From Eubacteriales bacterium (lineage in GTDB: Bacteria; Bacillota_A; Clostridia; Christensenellales; Aristaeellaceae): a stretch of DNA of 14,426 nt. This document shows positions 6,224 through 13,555 of this stretch, piece by piece. The stretch covers positions 1 through 14,426 of the forward strand of contig JARKQO010000539.1 in the NCBI GenBank assembly GCA_029974855.1, read 5' to 3'. Under the pieces are notes generated by a model. The model was not told the origin of the DNA, made no database searches, and worked only from the letters and a program-made list of their open reading frames with translations. Every line of letters starts with the position of its first letter. The stretch's first letter is position 1. The translations under genes were made by a program, and so were the position numbers.

Positions 6224-6445
6224 ATGGCAATGCAGGAAGAACCCAAAGGCTCTGGGCAACGGGCCCTCCACAAAGGCGCGCTTTCCTACCTGTCCGCCCA
6301 GGAGCGGAAAAAATATGAGCTGGCCCAGGAACTGGGCCTGCTGGACCGGGTGAAGGACGTGGGCTGGGCCGGGCTGTCCGCCAAGGAGACGGGCCGCATC
6401 GGCGGGCTCATCGGCCAGGGCAACCGCAGGCGGCGGCCCCAGTAG
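6224..6445 (+). CDS. Small acid-soluble spore protein, alpha/beta type (SspF-like)
   Basis: The product is a 73-residue basic protein. KYELAQELGLLDRVKDVGWA (30-49), followed by LSAKETGRIGG, aligns by eye with alpha/beta-type SASPs, especially the divergent B. subtilis SspF type. The YELA-QELG segment (31-38) corresponds to the site cleaved by the germination protease GPR. The C-terminus is Arg-rich (RRRR). Such proteins coat and protect spore DNA in the forespore and supply amino acids at germination. AAAGGAG (6209-6215) lies 8 nt before the ATG; a second Met follows at codon 3. It is shorter at the C-terminal side than SspA-type SASPs and lacks their second conserved helix motif, so some functional divergence is possible. 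The gene is good evidence for a spore-former. Confidence 0.85.
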   Translation: MAMQEEPKGSGQRALHKGALSYLSAQERKKYELAQELGLLDRVKDVGWAGLSAKETGRIGGLIGQGNRRRRPQ

Positions 6446-6482
6446 GGGCCCCAAAGCCCGGGCGTATCGAAGGAGTTTTGAC

Positions 6483-7232
6483 ATGTACACGGCTTTTGCC
6501 TCCGTCTATGACCGTCTGATGTCCGATGTAAATTATTCCGCCTGGGCCAAATTCTACGCGGCCATGATGGACCGCTACCAGCTGCCCCGGGGCAAGGTCT
6601 GCGAATGCGCCTGCGGCACCGGCAGCCTCACCATTTTGCTGGCGCAGCTGGGCTACCAGATGACCGGGGTGGACCTGTCCGCGGACATGCTTTTTGAGGC
6701 CAGCCAGAAGGCCCGCAAAAGCGGGGCCATGATCCCCTTTGTGAAGCAGGACATGCGGGAGCTGCGCTTGCATCGGCAGATGGACGCGGTGCTGTGCACC
6801 AACGACGGGCTGAATTACCTGCCCAGCCAGGAGGATGTGACCGCGTTTTTCCGGGCGGCTTTCCAGGCCCTGCGACCCGGCGGCGGACTGTTTTTTGACC
6901 TCTCCACCCCCTATAAGCTGGAGCATGTGCTGGGCAATACCTTTTTGGGGCACGAGGAGGAGGACGTGGCCTATTTGTGGCAGAACAGCTTTTCCAAAGC
7001 CAGCCAAGCTGTGGATTTGGACCTGGCCATCTTTCTGAGGCAAAAGGACGGCTCCTACCGCCGCATCGGGGAGCACCAGCGGCAGTACGCCCACACTTCC
7101 GAGCTTTTGACCCGGCTTCTGGTGCAAACCGGCTTTGTGGAAATTGGTCTGTACGGGGACCAAAAGCTGACTGGCCCCGGCCCCCAGGAGAAGCGCTGGC
7201 ATATGGCGGCCCGCAAGCCCATTCTCTCCTAA
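6483..7232 (+). CDS. Class I SAM-dependent methyltransferase
   Basis: The product has 249 residues with a Rossmann-type methyltransferase fold. Motif I is VCECACGTGSLTILLA (39-54), the ribose-binding acidic residue is in GVDLS (62-66), and the adenine-contact region includes QDMREL (89-94). After RPGGGLFFDLS (131-141) comes a mixed domain that would hold the substrate site. The N-terminal YDRLMSDVNYSAWAKF is typical of the small-molecule methyltransferase branch common in Clostridia, including genes next to hslO. AAGGAG (6470-6475) is 7 nt upstream of the ATG. The substrate cannot be told from the sequence. It lies 42 bp upstream of hslO, so co-transcription is likely. Confidence 0.9.
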   Translation: MYTAFASVYDRLMSDVNYSAWAKFYAAMMDRYQLPRGKVCECACGTGSLTILLAQLGYQMTGVDLSADMLFEASQKARKSGAMIPFVKQDMRELRLHRQMDAVLCTNDGLNYLPSQEDVTAFFRAAFQALRPGGGLFFDLSTPYKLEHVLGNTFLGHEEEDVAYLWQNSFSKASQAVDLDLAIFLRQKDGSYRRIGEHQRQYAHTSELLTRLLVQTGFVEIGLYGDQKLTGPGPQEKRWHMAARKPILS

Positions 7233-7274
7233 GCGCCTGAACCCCCTCTACTCACACCAGGAAGGAATGCTTGG

Positions 7275-8201
7275 ATGAACACCAAAGAAAACCCCCCGGG
7301 GAGCCCGGCCTATCCCTTGGACCGGGAGGATCAGATTTTGCATATTATTTTGGCAGAGGGCCTGGTACGGGGGCTGCTGGTGACCGGCACCCGAACCGTC
7401 CAGGAGGCCTCCCGCATCCACGGCGCCAGCCCCGTGGTCACGGCGGCCTTGGGCCGCATGCTGCTGGGCACCGCCATGCTGGGCTCCATGCTCAAGGGGG
7501 AAAACGCCTCCGTCACCGTGTCCATGGACGGGGGCGGCCCCATCGGCAAGATGGTCTGCGTGGGGGATGCCCGCACCGTGCGGGGCTATGTGGACCGCCC
7601 CCAGCTGGAGTTGCCCCTGCGCCGGGACGGCAAGCTGCACGTGGGCGCGGCGGTGGGCACCCAGGGCCGCATGAGCGTGGTAAAGGACCTGGGGCTCAAA
7701 ACCCCCTATGTAGGCCAGGTGTCCTTGGTCAGCGGCGAAATCGCCGAGGACTTCGCCTCCTACTTTGTGCAAAGCGAGCAAAGCCCCTCCCTGGTGAGCC
7801 TGGGGGTACTGGTGGCCCAGGAGGTGGTGCTGTCCGCGGGAGGCGTGCTGCTGCAGCCCCTTCCCGGCTGCCCGGATTCTGTCATCGACCAGCTGGAGCT
7901 TCGCAGCCCTCTTTTTGGGGATATCAGCCGGGAACTGGCCCACGAGCCTATGGAGGCGCTGATGGCAGGCTGGTTCGCGGGGCTGGACCCCGTGGTGCTG
8001 GAGGCCACGCCCCTTTCCTACCAATGCCGCTGTTCCCGCTCCCGGATGGAAAAGGCCCTGATCGCCCTGGGCCGGGAGGAGCTGACCCGGATGATCGAGG
8101 ACGATTTGGACGGCGCGGAGCTGAGCTGCCACTTCTGCCGGACCCGGCACCATTTCAGCACCCAGGACCTGATCCGCCTGCTGAACAAGGCCACCCGGTA
8201 A
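7275..8201 (+). CDS. hslO: Hsp33 redox-regulated chaperone
   Basis: The product has 308 residues, slightly longer than most Hsp33 proteins (about 290). It is a cytoplasmic holdase chaperone switched on by oxidation and unfolding. The N-terminal chaperone domain (about 17-190) contains HIILAEGLVRGLLVTGT, then SVTVSMDGGGPIGKM (79-93) and GYVDRP. The C-terminal redox switch has C251 and C253 (CxC) and C285 and C288 (CHFC), the four zinc-binding cysteines, all conserved. They should form two disulphides under peroxide or hypochlorite stress. A start at 7275 fits AGGAAGGA a few bases upstream; the ATG at 7267 runs into a stop after two codons. It follows the methyltransferase and precedes the TPR gene by 22 bp. 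Confidence 0.97.
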   Translation: MNTKENPPGSPAYPLDREDQILHIILAEGLVRGLLVTGTRTVQEASRIHGASPVVTAALGRMLLGTAMLGSMLKGENASVTVSMDGGGPIGKMVCVGDARTVRGYVDRPQLELPLRRDGKLHVGAAVGTQGRMSVVKDLGLKTPYVGQVSLVSGEIAEDFASYFVQSEQSPSLVSLGVLVAQEVVLSAGGVLLQPLPGCPDSVIDQLELRSPLFGDISRELAHEPMEALMAGWFAGLDPVVLEATPLSYQCRCSRSRMEKALIALGREELTRMIEDDLDGAELSCHFCRTRHHFSTQDLIRLLNKATR

Positions 8202-8223
8202 TCTCGCGCTCAAGGAGTGTACC

Positions 8224-9972
8224 ATGACCAATCTGCATCGCCCCGAAGCCTCGGGGCAGGTGGTTTCCTTTGAAAGGCCTTCCCACTATTGGCTCCGCCG
8301 GGCCCGGCGGCACCGCAAGCGGGGAGAGCATCACCAGGCGGCGGCTTTGCTCCGCCGGGCCGTGGCCCTGGAGCCGGCCTCCGGGGCGCTGCGGCTGGAG
8401 TATGCCCAATCCCTGCGGGACATGAGCTGTTACGAGGCCAGCATCCGGGAGGCCTTCGGGGTGTTGGCCCTGGAGCCCACGGGCTTTCTGCCCTATGGGC
8501 TCATCGGCCGCAACATGCTGTCCCTGGGCCGGGAGCAGGAGGCCATGGACGCCTTCTCCCATTATTTGCAGCAGGCCCGCACCCGGCCGGAGGCCGGCCT
8601 GCTCTGGGAGGAAGGGGACGAAACCTTTGTGCTGGGGGACCTTTTGGAGGAACCCCGCCCGGGCTCGGCCCGCTATGAGGCGCTGCTGCACATCGCCTCC
8701 ATCCGCCTGGCCCAGGGGGATCTGGAGCGCTGCCGCAAGCGGCTGCTAAGGGCTTCCCACCTGGGCCATGGGGACGCCCGGCTTCACGCGCTCTTCGCCA
8801 TGCTCTACCAGGCCCTCAGCCGCCCGGAGCGGGCGCTGCACCACGCCCAGCTGGCGGTTCGCCACAACCCCCGCCATGTGGCCTCTTTGTGCGCTTTGGC
8901 CAGCGTGCGCATGCAGCGGGGGCAGCGGGGCCTGGCGGCCTCCGCGTTGCTGGCCGCCGCCTTCCACTGCCGCTATCCCTACGATGAGCAGCTTTTCTGC
9001 TTCACCGCCTCGGCCCTGAACCTGCCGGAGCCCATGCTGGCCATGCTGCGCCTGGGCAAGCGCCGCAGCCCGGACCGGGTGCCCACTTTGTACAATTTGG
9101 CCTTGGCCCTTCTGGCCCAGGGCAAGACGGAAGAGGCCGTGGCCCATCTGCACCGCTGCCGGGATTTGGACCCGGAGGATGTGACGGCCCTGTTTATGAC
9201 CCAGGCTGTCACAGGCTGGAGGGAAATGGGCTTCACCCGGGAGGAGCTGCGCAGGCAGGCCCGCAGGCTTCCCTTTTACCCCCTGCTGCCCTCCATGGCG
9301 GAGCAGCGCCTGCTGGAAACCCTGGCCCAGGCTTTGGGCCGGGGGCTGCCCGCCTTTGTGGACGCCCTGTGCCTGGATGGGCTGCTGTACCGGCAATACC
9401 TCTACGCCCTGTCCTCCCCCAGCGGCACCTTGGGCCGCTCTTTGTTCCCCGTGGGCATGGCTTTGGCCAAGCAGGCCCCGGCCCAGGCGGAGCGCCTGCT
9501 GCGGGACGTGCTGCTGCAAAGCGTTTCCCAGGAGGAGGTGAAGCGCCTGGCCCTGTCCATGCTGGTGGCCCTGGGCGCCAGCCCTCCCTATGTGCTGTGG
9601 CAGAGCGGGCGCATCATCCAGGTGGACCCCAAGGCCAAGCCTCCCCGGGTGGCCTCGGTGATCCAGCGGCTGACCCTGCGGCGCATCCGCCTTGCCAGGA
9701 GGGTCGTGGGGGACCCCCGCCTCAGCGCCCATGCCCTTCAGCTGCTACGCCGGATGGACCGCCGCACCCGCTACGCCTTTGCCGCGGATGTGGGCCGGGC
9801 CTGGAGCGACGCGCTGATCCGGCACTTCCGCCTGACCCACGGCCTGGCCCCTTCCCCCTTTCCCCCGCCCTCCCATGCCACACACGCCCCCCAGCGGGGC
9901 CAGGACGCCTTTGGCCGCCTCTGCGCGCTGATGCCCATTCCCCAAGGAGGAATGCCCCATGAACCCCATTGA
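8224..9972 (+). CDS. Tetratricopeptide-repeat protein, function unknown
   Basis: The product is a 582-residue cytoplasmic protein, strikingly rich in Arg, Ala and Leu, without signal peptide or membrane helix. TPR-like helix pairs are visible at about 20-52, 54-86, 88-120, 152-186, 187-218, 220-250 and 287-320 (for example ALLRRAVALEPASGALRLEY and TEEAVAHLHRCRDLDPEDV). The C-terminal half (about 335-540) is helical but not clearly TPR. The last 40 residues are Pro/His-rich and low in complexity. AAGGAG at 8211-8216 precedes the ATG. The gene ends 14 bp inside the next gene, suggesting coupled translation. TPR proteins act as scaffolds, so a partner is expected; the neighbouring helical-repeat protein is the obvious candidate. 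No enzymatic motif is seen. Confidence 0.85.
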   Translation: MTNLHRPEASGQVVSFERPSHYWLRRARRHRKRGEHHQAAALLRRAVALEPASGALRLEYAQSLRDMSCYEASIREAFGVLALEPTGFLPYGLIGRNMLSLGREQEAMDAFSHYLQQARTRPEAGLLWEEGDETFVLGDLLEEPRPGSARYEALLHIASIRLAQGDLERCRKRLLRASHLGHGDARLHALFAMLYQALSRPERALHHAQLAVRHNPRHVASLCALASVRMQRGQRGLAASALLAAAFHCRYPYDEQLFCFTASALNLPEPMLAMLRLGKRRSPDRVPTLYNLALALLAQGKTEEAVAHLHRCRDLDPEDVTALFMTQAVTGWREMGFTREELRRQARRLPFYPLLPSMAEQRLLETLAQALGRGLPAFVDALCLDGLLYRQYLYALSSPSGTLGRSLFPVGMALAKQAPAQAERLLRDVLLQSVSQEEVKRLALSMLVALGASPPYVLWQSGRIIQVDPKAKPPRVASVIQRLTLRRIRLARRVVGDPRLSAHALQLLRRMDRRTRYAFAADVGRAWSDALIRHFRLTHGLAPSPFPPPSHATHAPQRGQDAFGRLCALMPIPQGGMPHEPH

Positions 9973-10780
9973 CTTTGACGCCTATTTTTCCGATTACCTC
10001 AACGCCTGGATGGAGAAAAACGCCCGTAAGTTCAAGCGCCCCGAGGACATGGAGGCGGAGATGCCCTCCGTGTATATGCGGTTTTTGAACACCCCCGCCC
10101 CCTGGCTTCAGGGAGCCACCCCGGGGGCCTACTTTGACCGCTACGGGGACGCCGGGGAGCTGACCCGGCTAATGCTGGACTACGTGCAAGCGGAGGACTG
10201 TTCCGTTCCCGATCCGCTGCTGGAGCGGCTGGCGGAGCTGGGGGACCAGGAGCCCCTGCTGGCCTTGGTCCGGAATCCCTCCGCTCCGGGGGAGGCCCGG
10301 ATGCTGGCCATCGACCTGCTGCGGCAGATGGACTCCTTCGCGCCCTTGGTGGATTATATCCGCTGGCAGGTGGAGCGCCGGGAGGAGGCGGAGCTGCTGG
10401 ACGCGGCCCTAGAAAGCCTCCAGGCCATGGGCCAGGCTGCCCTGCGCCCCGCCAAGGTGGCCTTCCTGGCCGCCGGGGACGAGGGCAAGGAGGCCCTGCT
10501 GGACCTGTTGGCGGCCGTCCCCGGGGACGAGGATGTGTTCGCCTTTGCCCTGAAGGGCTTTCAGACCCATAAGGACAAGCGGGCCCTGTACGCCGGGTAT
10601 TTGGCCAAGCTGGAGGACGACCGGGCCCTGGAGGCGTTGCTGGACGTGGCGGAGGGCAGCGACGTCAGCTACATTGACTTTATCGAGATTCGCAGCGCCA
10701 TTGAGCGCCTGGGCGGCGAGGCCCCCATCCGGGACTTTTCCGCAGATCCCACCTACAAGGCCGTGAAACGGCTCCAGTAA
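9959..10780 (+). CDS. HEAT-like helical-repeat protein, function unknown
   Basis: The product is 273 residues, acidic and soluble. The N-terminus (MNPIDFDAYFSDYLNAWMEK) leads into a conserved-looking part with YMRFLNTPAPWLQGATPG (about 39-56). Residues about 85-260 are short amphipathic helix pairs of HEAT type (LLERLAELGDQEPLLALVR, then AALESLQAMGQAALRPA, then RALEALLDVAEGS). I do not recognise a named family. AAGGAGG (9944-9950) lies 8 nt before the ATG inside the end of the TPR gene; the two frames overlap by 14 bp. Opposite charge character (TPR protein basic, this one acidic) makes physical pairing plausible, but this is inference. Confidence 0.8.
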   Translation: MNPIDFDAYFSDYLNAWMEKNARKFKRPEDMEAEMPSVYMRFLNTPAPWLQGATPGAYFDRYGDAGELTRLMLDYVQAEDCSVPDPLLERLAELGDQEPLLALVRNPSAPGEARMLAIDLLRQMDSFAPLVDYIRWQVERREEAELLDAALESLQAMGQAALRPAKVAFLAAGDEGKEALLDLLAAVPGDEDVFAFALKGFQTHKDKRALYAGYLAKLEDDRALEALLDVAEGSDVSYIDFIEIRSAIERLGGEAPIRDFSADPTYKAVKRLQ

Positions 10781-10786
10781 GGCGCA

Positions 10787-10831
10787 GGGCCCGGGGCCGC
10801 TGTCCCGTTGTATAGGGAGAGCCCCGGGCCC
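10787..10831 (+). repeat. Intercistronic GC-rich hairpin upstream of the HD gene
   Basis: GGGCCCGGGGC (10787-10797) and GCCCCGGGCCC (10821-10831) form a perfect 11-bp stem. An inner TCCC (10803-10806) can also pair with GGGA (10815-10818). There is no T-tract after it, so it is not a normal intrinsic terminator. It begins 7 bases after the stop of the HEAT-like gene and ends 13 bases before the ribosome site of the HD gene. Confidence 0.7.
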
Positions 10832-10857
10832 CGCATCCGCAAGAGGAGGAATGATCC

Positions 10858-11523
10858 TTGATCACATTGCAGGACATCAAGCAAAATGAAAGCATCAAAG
10901 CCTTGGTATCCGCGGGCAACCGCTACCTGGAGGCTTTGGGCTACACGGACCACGGCCCCCACCATCTGCGCTATGTCAGCCGCACCGCCAGCACCGTTCT
11001 TAGGGAGCTGGGCTACAGCCAGCGGGAAATTGAGCTGGCTGCCATCGCGGGCTGGGTGCACGATGTGGGCAACAGCATCAACCGCCATCAGCACGGCCCC
11101 AACGGCGCGGTGCTGCTGTTCCCCATCCTGCGGGAGGCGGGCATGAGCATTGAGGACGCGGTGGAGGTGATCACCGCCGTGGGCAACCACGAGGAGCAAA
11201 GCGGCACGGTCAGCAGCGCGGTAAGCGCCGCTTTGGTCATCGGCGACAAAAGCGACGCCCACAGGAGCCGGGTGCGGAACGGCAAGCCGGACCCCACCGA
11301 CGTCCACGACCGGGTGAACTTTGCCATCCAGGAGAACCATGTGATTGTGGACAAGGCAAACAAGATCATCCGCCAGTCCCTGACCATGGACCAAAGCTCC
11401 AGCGTGCTGGAGTATTTGAGCATCTACCTCTCCCGGATCATCATGTGCGAAAAAGCCGCCGCCTTTTTGGGCCAGAGCTTTGATCTGACCATCAACGGCA
11501 GCCCTGTGAACAACCGGCCCTAA
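10858..11523 (+). CDS. HD-domain phosphohydrolase
   Basis: The product has 221 residues and starts with TTG: AGGAGGA (10844-10850) lies 7 nt upstream of 10858, while the nearby ATG at 10851 is out of frame and stops after a few codons. HD-superfamily metal ligands are visible: an early His (HHLRYVSR, about 35-42), HD in GWVHDVGN (66-72), H79 and H111 (GNHEE), then the Asp in VIGDKSDAHRSRVR (127-140). These proteins hydrolyse phosphate esters, often nucleotides, using divalent metal. The VIGDKSDAHRSRVR block, followed by HDRVNFA (150-156), suggests a conserved subfamily for which I know no defined substrate. It has no GGDEF or HD-GYP signature. Base composition is somewhat lower in G+C than the TPR and HEAT genes before it. 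Confidence 0.88.
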   Translation: MITLQDIKQNESIKALVSAGNRYLEALGYTDHGPHHLRYVSRTASTVLRELGYSQREIELAAIAGWVHDVGNSINRHQHGPNGAVLLFPILREAGMSIEDAVEVITAVGNHEEQSGTVSSAVSAALVIGDKSDAHRSRVRNGKPDPTDVHDRVNFAIQENHVIVDKANKIIRQSLTMDQSSSVLEYLSIYLSRIIMCEKAAAFLGQSFDLTINGSPVNNRP

Positions 11524-11528
11524 GGCTG

Positions 11529-11558
11529 CGCCCCAAGCGGCCCCCGGGGCCTGGGGCG
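11529..11558 (+). repeat. Intercistronic GC-rich hairpin upstream of the zinc-ribbon gene
   Basis: CGCCCCA (11529-11535) pairs with TGGGGCG (11552-11558), and the enclosed sequence contains the self-complementary GGCCCC-C-GGGGCC (11539-11551). No T-tract follows. Like the hairpin at 10787-10831, it begins just after a stop codon and ends a few bases before a ribosome site (AAAGGAG, 11562-11568). Confidence 0.6.
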
Positions 11559-11573
11559 TGGAAAGGAGTCCCT

Positions 11574-13523
11574 ATGATCTGTCAACGCTGCGGCACCTAT
11601 ATGTCCTCCGAGGAAGCCCTCACCTGCGACCATTGCGGCGCGCTGTTGTCCAGCGGGTCCTCCGGGATCCCCATGACCGGGGTTCGGGCCATACGCCAGG
11701 GCCGCATGGGAGCTACCCCCCCGGTGCTGCCGGACGAGCCCCGGGAGGGGGTGCCGGAATACGGCGATTATGACATGTCCCCCCTGCCGGTTCAGCTGGA
11801 GAGAAACCCCCGCCGCAAAACGGCCCCCAAGGGCCTTGCCAGCTTCGCCAGCCGCCCCACCACCCACCGGGGGGTTCCGGTGAACTCCCAGGCCCGGTCC
11901 CGGCCCATTGCGGCCCGCCATGTGAAGACCCATTCGGTGAAGCGGCATCCCGTGAACTGGATGCTGATGGGCATGATCCTGGTCATCCTGGTGATTGCCC
12001 TGGGAGCCGGGTATGTGCTGTACATGCGCGGCACGGACGAGGGTCAGCGCATCACCGCCCGCAGGCAGGTGGCCGGGGCCTCGGAGCTCATCCTGGAGCT
12101 GGCCTCCAGCACCGACGATTTGCGCCAGACCCAGCGGGCGGACCTGCTGAAGGAGCTGGGCAGCGCTCCGGCCCACGCCTATTGGCTGGTGGGGCAGGAG
12201 TATATGGACCGGGGGGATGTGGAAACCGCCATTCTGTCCTTCCGCATCGCCAACATTCTGGACCCGGAGAACTATGACGGGCTGCTGCTGCTGGCCAACG
12301 CCTACGAGCTGGAGGGCGACGATGCCGCCGCCGAGGCCCTGTACCTGCACCTCAGCGACGTGGTGGCCCCCTCCCGCACCGAGGCCTATGTGGCCCTGGT
12401 CCGCATGCTTCAGGACCAAAGCCGGGACCCGGAAGCCGCCGACATGATGCTGAAGGCCTATGAAAAGACTGACCGGGAGGCCTTCCGCCTTGAGCGCAAG
12501 GACTTTATTCCCAACACCCCCCAGGTGGACCTGCCCGCGGGCCGCTACGAGCTGGAGCAGACGGTGCACCTCACCTCCCCCCAGGGCTATGACATCTATT
12601 ATACCTTGGACGACCAGGCCCAGCTGCCCCAGGAGGGAACCTACACCGAGGACGGCACCCTGACGATCCCCGAGGGCACCTTGACCCTTCGGGCCGTGTG
12701 CATCAGCGAGGACCTGGTAAGCGATCCCCTGTCGGTGACCTACCAGGTGTTCTACCCCACCCCGGCGGCCCCCAAAACCAACTTGGCCCCCAACACCTAC
12801 ACCTCCCGCAAGACGGTGATGCTGCGGCCCGGGGACAGCAAGTCCAAGGAAACCTTGACCTTCTATTACACCATTGACGGCTCCACCCCCACCCTGGAGA
12901 GCCCGGTTTTTGACGGCACGCCCATCCAGCTGCCCTCGGGCCGGGTCACCATCAGGGCCGTGGCGGTGAACGAATACGGCAAGATGTCCAGCACCTGCGA
13001 GGTGGGGTATAAGTTTGACGTGAAGCCCCATCCCCTGGAGATGTACTCCCAGGCGGACCGGTTCGATGGCTTCACCCTATGGGCCACCAGCCCCGAGGAG
13101 TTTACCAAGCGCTTTGGCAATCCCTCCCAGACCATTACCGCCAAGTACCTGTACATGTCCGAGGAAGCCCAGCAGATGGACTATCCCTGGGGCTCGGCGG
13201 TATTTATCCTTACGGGAAACAAATGGGTCCTGGTGCGGGTGGAGATGAACAGTGAAATCACCCGGGGGCCCAGGGGCGTGGGCTTTGGCAGCTCCGAAAG
13301 CGACATCACCGGGGTCTACAAGGACATGGGCCAGGTAAAGTCCCCGGGCGGCAACCGGGGCCTGTACTACGCGGACCCGGACATCGGCCAGGTGCTCCAA
13401 AACCAGGACGGCACCACCACAGTGCAATACTCCTGCAACACCCTGGAAAGCAAGGTCTGGGTGCTGCAATATGTGCTGACCCGGGGACGGGTTTCCAAGA
13501 TCGTCCATTACTACCAGCCCTGA
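11574..13523 (+). CDS. Zinc-ribbon, single-TM protein with TPR and two chitobiase-C-like domains
   Basis: The product has 649 residues. The N-terminus has a zinc ribbon with C3, C6, C18 and C21 (CxxC, 11 residues, CxxC). A basic, Pro-rich linker leads to one membrane helix (about 129-150, MLMGMILVILVIALGAGYV). Behind it lies a TPR-like region (about 195-300, AYWLVGQEYMDRGDVETAIL). Two beta-sandwich repeats follow at about 317-394 and 399-484. Each has the pattern 'IYYTLD' or 'FYYTIDGSTPT', then 'RAV', typical of chitobiase/beta-hexosaminidase C-terminal (CHB_HEX_C_1-like) domains. A C-terminal domain (488-649) is not recognised. The zinc ribbon should be cytoplasmic and the rest outside, so it could link an internal partner to the wall. 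AAAGGAG (11562-11568) is 5 nt upstream. I infer no enzyme activity. Confidence 0.85.
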   Translation: MICQRCGTYMSSEEALTCDHCGALLSSGSSGIPMTGVRAIRQGRMGATPPVLPDEPREGVPEYGDYDMSPLPVQLERNPRRKTAPKGLASFASRPTTHRGVPVNSQARSRPIAARHVKTHSVKRHPVNWMLMGMILVILVIALGAGYVLYMRGTDEGQRITARRQVAGASELILELASSTDDLRQTQRADLLKELGSAPAHAYWLVGQEYMDRGDVETAILSFRIANILDPENYDGLLLLANAYELEGDDAAAEALYLHLSDVVAPSRTEAYVALVRMLQDQSRDPEAADMMLKAYEKTDREAFRLERKDFIPNTPQVDLPAGRYELEQTVHLTSPQGYDIYYTLDDQAQLPQEGTYTEDGTLTIPEGTLTLRAVCISEDLVSDPLSVTYQVFYPTPAAPKTNLAPNTYTSRKTVMLRPGDSKSKETLTFYYTIDGSTPTLESPVFDGTPIQLPSGRVTIRAVAVNEYGKMSSTCEVGYKFDVKPHPLEMYSQADRFDGFTLWATSPEEFTKRFGNPSQTITAKYLYMSEEAQQMDYPWGSAVFILTGNKWVLVRVEMNSEITRGPRGVGFGSSESDITGVYKDMGQVKSPGGNRGLYYADPDIGQVLQNQDGTTTVQYSCNTLESKVWVLQYVLTRGRVSKIVHYYQP

Positions 13524-13555
13524 CAAGGAGGGCCGTCGGCAAAAGGAGGGGTTTC

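Noticed and set aside
5080..6273. 397-codon open frame on the minus strand opposite the YesL-like gene
   Set aside because: It has the same shadow composition, while the plus frame has membrane helices and the DUF624 core. It would also run across the plus-strand promoter.
7271..8227. Second plus-strand open frame covering hslO
   Set aside because: It is Gly/Pro/Arg-rich shadow sequence, offset from a frame that encodes an intact Hsp33 with all four zinc cysteines.
11520..13031. 503-codon open frame on the minus strand opposite the zinc-ribbon gene
   Set aside because: The translation is His/Gly/Gln-rich low-complexity text with no domain, typical of the reverse frame of a GC-rich gene. The plus strand has clear domains and a ribosome site.
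13525..13532. Second ribosome-site-like AAGGAGGG before the PEBP gene
   Set aside because: No start codon lies at a usable distance, and the AAGGAGG at 13543-13549 fits the PEBP ATG.
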